A stretch of DNA of 64,000 bases from positions 2,170,001 to 2,234,000 of the forward strand of contig NZ_CP036426.1 in the NCBI RefSeq assembly GCF_007752535.1, in the 5' to 3' direction. The translations under genes and the position numbers were made by a program. Of this stretch, positions 17,537-27,472 are shown piece after piece (position 1 is the first letter of the stretch; each line of letters starts with the position of its first letter). This DNA comes from Tautonia plasticadhaerens. Lineage in GTDB: Bacteria; Planctomycetota; Planctomycetia; Isosphaerales; Isosphaeraceae. A model generated the notes under the pieces. It saw nothing but the letters and a program-made list of their open reading frames with translations, was not told where the DNA came from and did not search any database.

Positions 17537-19746
17537 ACGCGTCGGTTGTAGATGTACCACTCGAACAGGACCACCCCCAGGGCCCCCAGCGCGACCCACC
17601 ACCAGCGGTCCAGCCGGGCCGGGCGCGACTGCCGGGTGCCGGCCACCTCGGTGTAGCCGATCTTGATGAGGTAGGGCTCGGCCGCCCGGCCCGTCACCCC
17701 CTCGGGGGGGATGCCCCGGGGGGCGAGGTCGCTCTCCCGGGCGTCGAAGAGGTTGACCGCGAAGACCGTGCGGTTGGTCGCCTCGCCGTCGGCGGACTCC
17801 CAGGAGACCCGGTAGAGGCCCGGCTCGTCGGCGCCGTTGAAGACGAACGTGCCGAGGTCGGAGCGCCGGACGTCGACCTCGGGCCCCTCGGGCGGGTCGA
17901 TGGTGACGCGCTCGGCGGTGGCGTCGGCCCGGAGGACGACCGGCTGGCCCGGCCGGTGGGCCTCCTCGCCCAGCGCCTCCTGGACGTTGCCGAGGAAGCG
18001 CAGGGTGTTGTAGAGGAAGACCGGGAAGCTGAGCTTGGTGTGCCAGTCGGTGTTCAGCTGGTCGCCCTCCCGGTAGATCGAGAAGCCGATGACCGCGTCG
18101 GAGTAGCCGTCCCTCGGGGAGATGAAGGCCAGCGGCCCCTTGTCGCTCTCGACCAGCGTTGTGGAGCCGGGGGGGGGCTCGGCGATCAGGGCGTCCCGGA
18201 TCAGGACCAGGGGGAGATCCCGGACGTACTGGAGCATCGGGTGGGCGATGTCCCAGTCGAGCACAATCGGCGCCTCGACGGCCTCGGCCGCCTCGAACGC
18301 CTCGCCGGGGGGCATGACGCCGAGGTAAAGGGCGTTGCTGGCCGGGGGTTCCTCGGGGGCGACCCGGTCGAAGACGACCAGGTCGTAGAGCCCGGCGATC
18401 AGGGCACGCCGGACGTCGTCATTCTCCAGCTCGGAGGGGCGGATCTCGATGACCTCGGCGGCGTCCCCGGCGGTGGCGGTGGTCAGGGCGTTGAGCAGGT
18501 AGCGGTTCCGCTCGGTGACCACGAGCACCCGGGCCGTCCGGGGGCGGCCGACGGCGGCGAAGGCGCGGTCGTCCTGGTCGAGCTCGTCCTCGACGTCGAG
18601 CCGGACCTCCAGGCCGACGGCGCCGGGGTCGGGCACGTCGAACTTGAAGGCCCGGGTCGACCGGGCCGGCAGCGAGACCTCGGCCGCGTCGATGAGGCGC
18701 CCGTCGCCGATCGGCGCGTCGAGCGGGTGGAGGTAGAGCCGGGCGGTGGTGACGACCGGCTCATCCCGGTAGTTCCGGGCCCGGCCGAAGAGCTGGATCA
18801 GGTCGGGCCGCTCCTCGTTCCGGGCGGTCTGCAACGCGAGCACGGCGACGTTGTCCGACGGGGGCGTATTCGTCCCGTCCCCGGCCCCGGGATCGGCCCC
18901 CTCTCCGGCCTCGGCCTCGGCCTCGGCGGGGGCCGATGCCGGGGCCGCCCCCTCGGAGGGGCGGCCGAGGACGACGATCTCGGGGACGAGGTTGCCGAGG
19001 CTGAAGCCCTCGACGTCGGGGAAGCCGCCGTCGGTGTAGATCATCAGCCGGGGGGCCTGGACCTCGGAGGCGACCTCCCCCTCGCCGAATTGCTTCGAGG
19101 GGTTGGCCAGGCCGGCGGCCACCTGGAGCGCCTCCCGGAGCGAGGTGCCCGTGCGGGACGGGCGGATGGCGGCGATCCGCTCGCGGAGCTGGGCCTTGTT
19201 GCCCGTGTAGGTGGAGGCGACCCGGGCGGAGTCGGAGAAGGCGATGACCATGGCCAGGTCGTTCGAGCCCATCGAGTCGACCAGGTCGAGCGCCCGGCCC
19301 TTGGCCTGCTCCAGGCGGGTCGGCCGGACGTCGGTGGCGGACATGCTCGCCGAGTTGTCGACGGCGATCACGAAGCGCTGGCCGACCCGGGCGCTGCCCT
19401 TCACCTGGGGGCCGAGCAGGGCGAGCAGCACCAGCAGGGCGGCGAGCAGCTGCAGGAACAGCAGCAGGTTCTTCCTCAGCCGCTGGAAGAGGCTGTTGAC
19501 GTGCAGATCCTCGATGCTCCGCCTCCAGAGGAAGGTGCTGGGCACCTGGACCGGCTTGCGGCGCAGCTTGAGGAAATACAGCAGGATGATCGTGACGGGC
19601 ACCCCCGCCAGCACCGACCAGAAGACCGGCCCCCAGCTGGAGAACCAGGGGACCGGCGGGTCGAACTGGAGGTTCAGCCCCCCCAGGGGATTCGACTGCG
19701 CCAGCGGCACGGGCAGCATCGGGAGCACCTCCGCGATCGCGGTCAC
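17527..19746 (-). CDS. BatA-like VWA-domain membrane protein
   Basis: It encodes 739 residues from GTG 19746, 1 nt after the DUF58 stop. A BatA-type N-terminus has a helix at about 40-62 followed by LRRKPVQVPSTFLWRRS and a second helix (LLAALLVLLALLG). The VWA domain starts near 115 with a MIDAS-type DNSAS motif and continues through TGTSLREAL and IYTDGGFPD. Then come beta-rich extracellular-type regions and a final helix (WWWVALGALGVVLFEWYIYN). It is the last gene of a run with DUF58 and MoxR genes, an arrangement known as the MoxR-VWA or aerotolerance (Bat) cluster. MoxR ATPases are thought to remodel or load metal on VWA partners; the client is unknown. Confidence 0.88.
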   Translation of the reverse strand: MTAIAEVLPMLPVPLAQSNPLGGLNLQFDPPVPWFSSWGPVFWSVLAGVPVTIILLYFLKLRRKPVQVPSTFLWRRSIEDLHVNSLFQRLRKNLLLFLQLLAALLVLLALLGPQVKGSARVGQRFVIAVDNSASMSATDVRPTRLEQAKGRALDLVDSMGSNDLAMVIAFSDSARVASTYTGNKAQLRERIAAIRPSRTGTSLREALQVAAGLANPSKQFGEGEVASEVQAPRLMIYTDGGFPDVEGFSLGNLVPEIVVLGRPSEGAAPASAPAEAEAEAGEGADPGAGDGTNTPPSDNVAVLALQTARNEERPDLIQLFGRARNYRDEPVVTTARLYLHPLDAPIGDGRLIDAAEVSLPARSTRAFKFDVPDPGAVGLEVRLDVEDELDQDDRAFAAVGRPRTARVLVVTERNRYLLNALTTATAGDAAEVIEIRPSELENDDVRRALIAGLYDLVVFDRVAPEEPPASNALYLGVMPPGEAFEAAEAVEAPIVLDWDIAHPMLQYVRDLPLVLIRDALIAEPPPGSTTLVESDKGPLAFISPRDGYSDAVIGFSIYREGDQLNTDWHTKLSFPVFLYNTLRFLGNVQEALGEEAHRPGQPVVLRADATAERVTIDPPEGPEVDVRRSDLGTFVFNGADEPGLYRVSWESADGEATNRTVFAVNLFDARESDLAPRGIPPEGVTGRAAEPYLIKIGYTEVAGTRQSRPARLDRWWWVALGALGVVLFEWYIYNRRVYI

Positions 19747-19747
19747 G

Positions 19748-20644
19748 TCACTTGACGAGCCCGCGCTCGCGCAAATAGTTGAGAATAAGTTTGTCGAACG
19801 GCGCCTGGTTCGTGGTGAAGATGTAGGCGATGCCGCGGCGGGTGCACCACTCCCGGAAGCCGCCGACGTAGGCGTCGAGCGTCTCCTTGTACCGCCTCAG
19901 CAGCGGGGCGCTGACGGTGATCTCGGCCTCGTCATCGTCCTCGCAGTCGACCAGGCGGAGGTCGCCGACGATCTCCGGCTCCACTTCCTCACGGCTCAGG
20001 ACGTGGACGACGTAGATGTCCATGTTCCGGGCCATCAGGTAGCGGAGGGCGTCTTCGTAGCCCCGCTTGTCCATGAAATCCGAGATGACGACGACGATCC
20101 CCTTGCCCGCGTGCTTGATGGCGAACGACCGGGCCGCGGCGGTCAGGTCGCTGGAGCCGCTGGCCTTGAGGTTGTCCAGGTGCTGCACGACCCGCCACAT
20201 CTGCGACCGGCCCCGGACGCTGGAGAGGCCCACTTCCAGGTCGCTGCTGAAGGTGTCCAGCACGATCCGGTCGTGGTTCACCAGCCCGACGAACGACAGC
20301 GCCGCCGCGACCTGCTTGCCGTACCGGAGCTTGGTCGGGTCGCCGAAATCCATCGACAGGCTCGTGTCCAGCAGCGTGTAGACGTGCAGGTCTTCCTCCT
20401 CGAGGAACAGCTTCAGGAAGAGCTTGTCGAGCCGGCCGTAGACGTTCCAGTCGATGTGCCTCAGGTCGTCGCCGACGGAGTAGTTGCGGTGGTCGGCGAA
20501 CTCGACCGAGGAGCCGCGCCGCTTGCTCCGCCGCTCCCCCTTCATGCGGCCGACGAAGATCTTGCGGCTGACCAGCTCCAGCTGCTCCAGCTTGTGGAGG
20601 AACTCGGGGTCGAGCAGGGGGGTGGTCGAGGAGGCGGTGGACAT
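19748..20644 (-). CDS. DUF58 domain protein
   Basis: It encodes 298 residues, the usual length. The DUF58 signature YSVGDDLRHIDWNVYGR is present near residue 60, followed by a VWA-like fold with LLDTSLSMDFG as a MIDAS-type motif and VVVISDFMDKRGYEDAL. No membrane helices are seen, so it is probably cytosolic. DUF58 genes sit next to MoxR genes across bacteria and the proteins are considered partners of the AAA+ ATPase. It is 33 nt after the small membrane-protein gene and 1 nt before the BatA-like gene. Confidence 0.92.
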   Translation of the reverse strand: MSTASSTTPLLDPEFLHKLEQLELVSRKIFVGRMKGERRSKRRGSSVEFADHRNYSVGDDLRHIDWNVYGRLDKLFLKLFLEEEDLHVYTLLDTSLSMDFGDPTKLRYGKQVAAALSFVGLVNHDRIVLDTFSSDLEVGLSSVRGRSQMWRVVQHLDNLKASGSSDLTAAARSFAIKHAGKGIVVVISDFMDKRGYEDALRYLMARNMDIYVVHVLSREEVEPEIVGDLRLVDCEDDDEAEITVSAPLLRRYKETLDAYVGGFREWCTRRGIAYIFTTNQAPFDKLILNYLRERGLVK

Positions 20645-20677
20645 GGAGGCTCCCGGTCGTCGGATCCTTCGGACAGC

Positions 20678-21049
20678 TCAGGCACCCAGGTCGGTCAGGA
20701 GGAACAGCCCGATCATCAACGCCGCCGACAGGCCCAGCCCGAAGAGCCAGGGCACCAGCGCCGCCAGGATGATGACGACCCGCTGCCAGGCGTGCTCGGT
20801 CGGCCTCCGGGAGAGGAAGCCGAGGGCGGTGTACCAGCTCTCCAGCACCACCAACGCCCCCCCCACGAGCACGAGGGCCCCCAGCAGCGCCTCGAACGCG
20901 AACGCGACCCCGGCGCCGACGAGCACGACCAGGCCCAGGACCAGCAGGCACGCCAGGTCCCCCCGGGTGAACAGCAGCGGCTCGCTCCTCGGCGGCAGCC
21001 AGGAGGTGCCGGAGGGGGGCGGGTCGTAGATGTCGTGCTGGCTGGTCAT
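20678..21049 (-). CDS. Small membrane protein in the MoxR cluster
   Basis: It encodes 123 residues. After a polar N-terminus with SGTSWLPPRSEPLLF there are three to four hydrophobic helices (CLLVLGLVVLVGAGVAFAF, LVLVGGALVVLESWY, VVIILAALVPWLFGLG). No named family was recognised. It lies between the MoxR and DUF58 genes (54 and 33 nt away) and is probably a membrane component of the same system. Confidence 0.75.
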   Translation of the reverse strand: MTSQHDIYDPPPSGTSWLPPRSEPLLFTRGDLACLLVLGLVVLVGAGVAFAFEALLGALVLVGGALVVLESWYTALGFLSRRPTEHAWQRVVIILAALVPWLFGLGLSAALMIGLFLLTDLGA

Positions 21050-21103
21050 GGGTGCGGCTTCGGTCGATCGGGGCCGGCTCGGGCTCGGGGAGGCCGATGC
21101 GGG

Positions 21104-22129
<1,026 letters not shown>

Positions 22130-22203
22130 GGTGGGGTACCGATCGAGAAGGGGCCAGGGGACTCGCCTGTCGCGGTGGGGAACACCCACCTCATGCCATC
22201 TCA

Positions 22204-22884
22204 TCAGGGGGCCGGGGAAGATCGGGCGAACGGACGGAGCGCCCCCCCGGACTCGGGGACGGGGGGGGCGATCGGGGGCCGATCCGACGGCCCTGGCCGT
22301 GGATCCATCGCCCGGCCGACGACCGCACCGAGCATGCCGAAGGCGACCGCCAGCGAGGCGTGGCCGATCCGGGTGGCCCGCTCGACCCGCCTCCCCCGGT
22401 CCATGACCGCGTCGGTGTACGAGGCCTTCGCGTCCTGATAACGCTTGGCGTCCTCGAGTTCGGCGGTCGTGGGGCCGACGGCCGACCGGGGCCCGGGAGG
22501 AACGATCATCTGGCCGTCCCGGTCGAATCGGATCGCGCGGACCCTGGCGTCGTCCAGTTCCGGGGGGCGGGTGGGGGCCGGGTGGAGGCGATCGGCCGCC
22601 CTGGCGATCGGGACGCCGAAGGGCAAGGGGTCCTCCGATCCCCAGCCCAGCTCGGGCCGGAGGAACGTCGAGGCGATGTAGATCCAGGCGAAGAGGGCGA
22701 AGCCCCGCCAGGGGGCGGCCGGCGAGGGTCGCACCATCGCCCCGAGCGAGCCGACCGCCAGCGCGATGAACACCATCCCCATGATCAGGGAGCAAACGAG
22801 GACCGAGCCGGACCGCATGGCAGCCAGGCCCAGGGCGACGACCGCCACCAGCCCCATCAGCCCCGAGATCGAGAGGCGGACCAT
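22204..22884 (-). CDS. Membrane protein of unknown function in the MoxR cluster
   Basis: It encodes 226 residues. ATG 22884 overlaps the stop of the preceding VWA gene by 1 nt (TGATG on the minus strand). Two N-terminal helices, a third near residue 60 (GFALFAWIYIASTFL), a polar stretch with charged and Pro residues, and a last hydrophobic helix (IGHASLAVAFGMLGAVVG) are visible. The loop between helices three and four resembles soluble substrate-binding or regulatory loops but no family was recognised. The overlap argues that it is translated together with the large VWA protein. Confidence 0.7.
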   Translation of the reverse strand: MVRLSISGLMGLVAVVALGLAAMRSGSVLVCSLIMGMVFIALAVGSLGAMVRPSPAAPWRGFALFAWIYIASTFLRPELGWGSEDPLPFGVPIARAADRLHPAPTRPPELDDARVRAIRFDRDGQMIVPPGPRSAVGPTTAELEDAKRYQDAKASYTDAVMDRGRRVERATRIGHASLAVAFGMLGAVVGRAMDPRPGPSDRPPIAPPVPESGGALRPFARSSPAP

Positions 22885-25800
22885 CAGGACGGCCTCCCGT
22901 GATCGTCGCCCTTCTCCTTGCCCTTCTCCTGCTCCCGCTCCTCCCAGACCTTCTTCTTGGCCTTGAGCAGGCGGTTGGTGTACGTGTCGGCCTCCCCCGG
23001 GGCCTCCTTCGGCCGGTCGGGGCCGAGGCCGGTCCCCCGGCCCGAGTTGCCGGAGGGGCGGGGGCGATCGGGGGCGGCCCCGGTCGCGGTCGGGTCGGCG
23101 GTGGGGCTGGGGCCGCCGGGGGGCGGGGGCACGGTGGGAGCCTCGAAGCGGGTGGCGGCCCGGGTGCGGTCGATTTGCTGGCCGACCTCGGCTTTCCGGC
23201 TCCGGAGCTTCTCCATGTACTCCTCGCGGGGCGCCACCTCCCGGCCCCGGAGCTGCTGCCAGGAGTCGGCCAGGTGGCGGCGGATCCGCTCGAAGTCGGG
23301 GGCGATCCGGCGGACTCCGACGTCGCCGACGAAGACCAGGGCCGCGGCGAAGAGCATCCAGTGCCAGATCGGCCGGTAGCTGCGGGGGGGCTGGACGTCG
23401 GGGTCCCGTCGGAAGACGTCGGCGGCCATCGCGGTGCGGTCGCCGCTGAGGCGGCCGTCGGGGCCGGCCTCCCACTGGAAGACCTCGCCCCCGGTGGCGT
23501 CGGCCAGGCTCTCCAGCAGCACCGGGTTCGAGCGCAGGTCGCGGTACTCGTCGGAATAGGGGACGGAGAGGCCGGTGGTGATGACCCCCTGCTGGCCGTC
23601 GGGCCCCCGGTAGCCGAGGGTGACGAAGTAGTTGCCCCGGGCCTCGGCGTTGTCGATCGTCCCCTCATACTTGCCGGGGGCGATCTGTTGCAGTTCGAGC
23701 CGTTCGGCGGGGGCGTCGAGGGCCCGGTCGGGGCGATTGACGATCCCCTGGAACTGGAGGAAGTTCAGGAAGTCGCTCTCGGCGTCGATCGCGTCGACCA
23801 CCACCTTGATCTGGCCCTCCTCCCGGCGGAGCGAGACCGTCAGGTTCCCCCGGTCGACCGGCCGCAGGGCCCAGCGGACCACCTGCGACCAGAACGCGGT
23901 GTAACTGTCCCAGCCCGGCCACTGGGTCGTCCACTTGCGGCCGGCGTCGGAGGTGAAGGCGACGGCCCGGCCCAGGCCGTAGTTCCAGTGGGCGAGCACC
24001 GGGTTGAGCTGGCCGGTGGGGTTGGGCGAGGTGATCGGCACCTCGACCAGCTCGTTCTCCTTCACGCTGGCGAGCACCAGACCGCTGATCGGCGGCAGGT
24101 CCTGGGGCAGCCCCAGCAGGGGCTCGCTCTGGTACGCCATCGTCACGTTCCAGGCCGGCGGCGGCCCCTCGAAGATGAGGGGGCGGGAGATGAGCCGGGC
24201 CTCCTTCTGGTAGATCCGGGGCAGGGCCCTGGGGTTGGTGACGTTGTAGAAACGGCCGTTGGTCTGCTGGGCGAGCTGCTGCATGACCGTGGCCGATCGG
24301 ATGTCGTTGCCGTGGGCGGCGGTCAGGACGGTCGTCACCGTGACCTTGGCGTTCTTGAGCTGCCGGATCACCGGGGGGGTCGGCGCGGTGGGGTCGCCGT
24401 CGCTGATGATGATGACGTGGCGGGACATCGCGTCCTGCTTCGACCGCAGGGCCCGCCCGGCCATCGCCAACGACGGGTTCATGTCCGGCATGTCCCCGGG
24501 GGTCATGCGGTCGATGGCCCGGAGCATCGCCGACTTCGCCCCGCCGATCTCCCGGAGCGTGAACAGCCACGACTCCTGGCCCTGCCAGTGCAGCAGCCCG
24601 GCGTAGTCGTAGCTGGAGAGGGTCTTCAGCGCCTCCTGGGCCACGACCGCCTGCCAGTAGTTCCCCTCCGGGATCTCGCTGGCGTGCATGATCATGACCA
24701 TCGCCGCCTTGCCCTTCACCTTCAGTGCCGGGATCTGCATGTCCACCGGCAGGGCCTTCTCGATCGGCGTGTTCATCCAGCCGCCGGCGCCGAAGGAGGT
24801 CTCCCCGCCGATCATCAGCAGGCCGATCCCCTGGTCGTGCGTGGCGTTGGCGATCAGCTCCTGCTGGGCGTCGGTGAAGGCGTCCTTGGGGACGTTGGCG
24901 AGGATGATCGCGTCGTACTTCTGCAATTCCGAGAGGTCGGTCGGCAAGGGGTCGCCCCCCACCAGCCCGGCCCCGGTCACGTCCCCGGCGGCGAGGGTGG
25001 TGACGGCCAGCTCGTTCTCCCGAAGCGCGTCGACCAGCTCCTCGTGCTCGTTGGCGGTGCCCTCGATGAGCAGGACGTTGGCCTCTCCCCGGTACTGGGT
25101 GAAGCCCTCGGCCATGTTGTTCATGGCCCGGTCGGCGCGGAGCCCGCGGCGGAGCCCCTCCTCGGGGATGAACTGGGCCGAATAGGTGTAGAAGTTCGGG
25201 TCGGTGATCTCCTGCTTGAGGCGGAAGACGTTGACGCCGCGCTGCAATTCCACGTCGTCGAGCGTGTCGATCGGCACGGTCGAGTTGTCGGCCTTCTGGT
25301 AGATCTCCAGGCGTCCCCGGGCCGGGGCGGCGGCCCGGACGACGACGTTGATGTTCACCGTCTCGCCCTTCTTCACGTCGGGGGGCAGGGCGATCTTCTC
25401 GACGAGGACCTCGCGGTCGTAGTTGTAATCCACCGGCAGCACGTCGACCTGCACGTCGAGCCCGGCGGCGGCCAGCGCCTGCTCGTAGGCGTCGCCGCGG
25501 TTCTCGTTGCCGTCGGAGAGCACGACGATCCGCCGGGCGGTGTCGTCGGGGAAGGTGGCCAGCGCCAGCTTCATCGCCGAGGCGAGGTCGGTGTACTCGC
25601 TGTCGATGGTGCTCTGCACCCCGGTCAGGGTCTCGGTGTAGGGGGCCGGGGGGCTCTCGACCTTCGACTCCTTGCCGAAGACGACCACGCCGGCGCGGTC
25701 CTCGGGGCGCTGGTGCTGGGCGATGGCCCGGTTGATGAACTGGAGCATCGGCGCCTGGAGGTCGCCGGGGATGGACCGCGAGGCGTCCAGCAGGAAGATC

Positions 25801-26027
25801 GTCGTCAGGGACTCGTTGCGGCGGACGAGCTGCGGGTCGGACAGGGCCAGGGCGATCAGCGAGACCACGGACGCCCGGAGCAGGATCGCCGCCGCCCGGC
25901 GGGCCTTGCCCAGCCCGGCCAGGCTCCTCATGCTCAGGAGCACCAGCGGCGGCAGCAGGACGGGGATCAGCAGCAGCCACCAGGGCTGCAAGAAGGTGAG
26001 CCGGAGGTTCCCGAGGCTGTCGAGCAT
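22884..26027 (-). CDS. Large VWA / glutamine-amidotransferase-like membrane protein
   Basis: It encodes 1047 residues from ATG 26027. Two N-terminal helices (PWWLLLIPVLLPPLVLLSM and ASVVSLIALALSDP) precede a VWA domain with FLLDASRSIPG as MIDAS-type motif and VLSDGNENRGDA. A beta-sandwich region follows. Next is a region resembling a class I glutamine amidotransferase fold without an evident catalytic Cys (ANVLLIEGTANEHEELVDAL, IGLLMIGGETSFGAGGW). Then comes a second VWA-like stretch (SRHVIIISDGDPTAP), more beta-rich sequence, a C-terminal helix (WHWMLFAAALVFVGDVGV) and a charged Lys/Glu tail. This family is common in planctomycete MoxR clusters. It is probably an envelope protein assembled with the other cluster products. 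Confidence 0.88.
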   Translation of the reverse strand: MLDSLGNLRLTFLQPWWLLLIPVLLPPLVLLSMRSLAGLGKARRAAAILLRASVVSLIALALSDPQLVRRNESLTTIFLLDASRSIPGDLQAPMLQFINRAIAQHQRPEDRAGVVVFGKESKVESPPAPYTETLTGVQSTIDSEYTDLASAMKLALATFPDDTARRIVVLSDGNENRGDAYEQALAAAGLDVQVDVLPVDYNYDREVLVEKIALPPDVKKGETVNINVVVRAAAPARGRLEIYQKADNSTVPIDTLDDVELQRGVNVFRLKQEITDPNFYTYSAQFIPEEGLRRGLRADRAMNNMAEGFTQYRGEANVLLIEGTANEHEELVDALRENELAVTTLAAGDVTGAGLVGGDPLPTDLSELQKYDAIILANVPKDAFTDAQQELIANATHDQGIGLLMIGGETSFGAGGWMNTPIEKALPVDMQIPALKVKGKAAMVMIMHASEIPEGNYWQAVVAQEALKTLSSYDYAGLLHWQGQESWLFTLREIGGAKSAMLRAIDRMTPGDMPDMNPSLAMAGRALRSKQDAMSRHVIIISDGDPTAPTPPVIRQLKNAKVTVTTVLTAAHGNDIRSATVMQQLAQQTNGRFYNVTNPRALPRIYQKEARLISRPLIFEGPPPAWNVTMAYQSEPLLGLPQDLPPISGLVLASVKENELVEVPITSPNPTGQLNPVLAHWNYGLGRAVAFTSDAGRKWTTQWPGWDSYTAFWSQVVRWALRPVDRGNLTVSLRREEGQIKVVVDAIDAESDFLNFLQFQGIVNRPDRALDAPAERLELQQIAPGKYEGTIDNAEARGNYFVTLGYRGPDGQQGVITTGLSVPYSDEYRDLRSNPVLLESLADATGGEVFQWEAGPDGRLSGDRTAMAADVFRRDPDVQPPRSYRPIWHWMLFAAALVFVGDVGVRRIAPDFERIRRHLADSWQQLRGREVAPREEYMEKLRSRKAEVGQQIDRTRAATRFEAPTVPPPPGGPSPTADPTATGAAPDRPRPSGNSGRGTGLGPDRPKEAPGEADTYTNRLLKAKKKVWEEREQEKGKEKGDDHGRPS

Positions 26028-26095
26028 GGGACGTCCACTCCAGGGTCGGGCCGGGGCGCCGCCTCGGGGCCGCCGGCCGCCGCCCGCTCGCCGGG

Positions 26096-27019
26096 CTAGA
26101 TGCGGAACCGCTGGACGCGGTGGTTGTTCGAGTCGATCACCGAGACCGCCCCCCGGCTGTCCACCGCCAGGGCCCAGGGGTTGTTCAGCTCGCCCGGCCC
26201 CCGGCCGGCCCGGCCCCAGGTGCCCAGCGACTCGCCGTCGACGCTGAACTTCTGGACCCGGCAATTCGCATATTCGCAGACATACAGGTGGCCGTCGGGG
26301 CCCATGTCGACGTCATAGGCGTAGCCGATCTGGCCGGGCCCGGCGCCCCGGGAACCCCAGACGTCGATCAGCTCCCCCGCCGTGTCGAAGATCTGGATCC
26401 GGTGGTTGCAGGCGTCGGCCACGTAGAGCCGGTCCTGGTCGTCGATCTCCAGGGCCGCCGGGCGGAGGAACTGCCCCGGCCGGTGCCCGTGGCCCCCCCA
26501 CTGGCGGAGCCATTCCCCCTCGGGGGAGAAGACCTGGATCCGGTCGTTCTCGCCGTACTCGCTCACGTAGAAGCAGCCGTCCCGGTCGATCACGACGTCG
26601 GTCGGGTAGTCGAACCGGCCGGGGGTCGAGCCCTGCACGCCGTCGCCGATCTGGAAGAGCAACTCGCCGTCGCGGTCGTAGATCAACAGCCGGTAGAAAT
26701 GGGTGTCGGCCACGAGCACCCGTCCGTGGCGGTCGATCGTCAGGCCGCTGGGGCCGTCGATGTTCAGGTCGGGGGTCCGCCAGTGCCGGAGGAAGTTGCC
26801 GTCGCGGTCGAAGACCTGGATCCGGTCGGTCAGGTCGGCGATGTAGAGCTGGTCCTCGGCGTCGAAGGCCGCCACCCGGGGCTTGTGCAGCCACCCCGGC
26901 TTCGTCCCGTGGATCCCCCAGACCGCCTCCGGGTACGAGCCGATCCCGCCGCCGCAGCCGGCCATCGGCGCGGCCATCGAGGCGACCAGGCTCCCCAGGA
27001 ACGTGCGGCGGGAGGTCAT
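26096..27019 (-). CDS. NHL-repeat beta-propeller, Tat-exported lipoprotein
   Basis: It encodes 307 residues from ATG 27019, with GAGGA just upstream on the minus strand. The N-terminus MTSRRTFLGSLVA is a twin-arginine motif and is followed by a lipobox (MAGC), so the protein is probably folded in the cytoplasm, exported by Tat and lipidated. Six NHL blades follow, with recurring PTDVVIDRDGCFYVSE, LYVADACNHRIQIF and LNNPWALAVDSRGAV patterns. It is the first gene of the minus-strand run that continues into the VWA and MoxR genes (68-nt gap). NHL propellers usually bind proteins or ligands; no enzyme site is seen. Confidence 0.88.
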   Translation of the reverse strand: MTSRRTFLGSLVASMAAPMAGCGGGIGSYPEAVWGIHGTKPGWLHKPRVAAFDAEDQLYIADLTDRIQVFDRDGNFLRHWRTPDLNIDGPSGLTIDRHGRVLVADTHFYRLLIYDRDGELLFQIGDGVQGSTPGRFDYPTDVVIDRDGCFYVSEYGENDRIQVFSPEGEWLRQWGGHGHRPGQFLRPAALEIDDQDRLYVADACNHRIQIFDTAGELIDVWGSRGAGPGQIGYAYDVDMGPDGHLYVCEYANCRVQKFSVDGESLGTWGRAGRGPGELNNPWALAVDSRGAVSVIDSNNHRVQRFRI

Positions 27020-27062
27020 GCGATCCTCGATCGGGGAGGAGACGGACACCGACGATCGTCCT

Positions 27063-27092
27063 AGGATACCGGAGCGGACGGCCGCCGGGCAA
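27063..27092 (-). promoter_or_regulatory. Candidate promoter of the NHL-VWA-MoxR gene run
   Basis: On the minus strand TTGCCC (27092-27087), an 18-nt spacer, and TATCCT (27068-27063). The expected start is near 27056, about 37 nt before the ATG of the NHL gene. It is the only good pair seen upstream of the seven-gene run. Confidence 0.45.
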
Positions 27093-27149
27093 CTCCGAAG
27101 GGTTTCGTAGACACGTGTTTTTCTCCCGGGTGCGGGGGGAGGTCGGGGG

Positions 27150-27455
27150 ATGGCGGGGTGGGAGGCGGTCTGCCGGGTCGGCGAGATCCCCGAGGGGGAG
27201 GGACGGACGTTCCGGATCCGGGGCCTGGAGGTCGCGGTCTTCAATGACGGGGGCCGGTTCTCCGCGATCCTCGACCGCTGCCCGCATGCCGGGGGCTCGC
27301 TCGGCTCGGGCTGGGTCGAGGACGGGACGGCGGTCTGCCCGCTGCACTACTGGCGCTTCCGGCTGGACGACGGCCGGTGCGTCGCCGGGGGCGGGGGGGG
27401 CGTCCCGGGTTTCGACTGCGAGGTGCGGGACGGGAGGGTCTGGCTGTCGACGTGA
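27150..27455 (+). CDS. Small Rieske [2Fe-2S] protein
   Basis: It encodes 101 residues, the size of a stand-alone Rieske ferredoxin. The two cluster-binding motifs are CPHAGGSLGSG near residue 44 and CPLHYWRF near residue 63, each supplying one Cys and one His. No signal peptide is seen, so it is probably a soluble cytosolic electron carrier like NirD or the ferredoxin subunit of a dioxygenase; no partner oxygenase lies nearby. A Gly-rich loop (VAGGGGGVPG) follows the second motif. It is divergent from the NHL gene and convergent with the MBL gene. Confidence 0.9.
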   Translation: MAGWEAVCRVGEIPEGEGRTFRIRGLEVAVFNDGGRFSAILDRCPHAGGSLGSGWVEDGTAVCPLHYWRFRLDDGRCVAGGGGGVPGFDCEVRDGRVWLST

Positions 27456-27472
27456 GGGCCTCCCCCCTCGGG

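Noticed and set aside
16294-19755. A plus-strand frame of about 1150 codons
   Set aside because: It covers the metallophosphoesterase out of frame and lies antisense to the BatA-like gene; no recognisable domain.
22899-26099. A plus-strand frame of about 1066 codons
   Set aside because: It is antisense to the large VWA protein, whose motifs are clear, and is low complexity.
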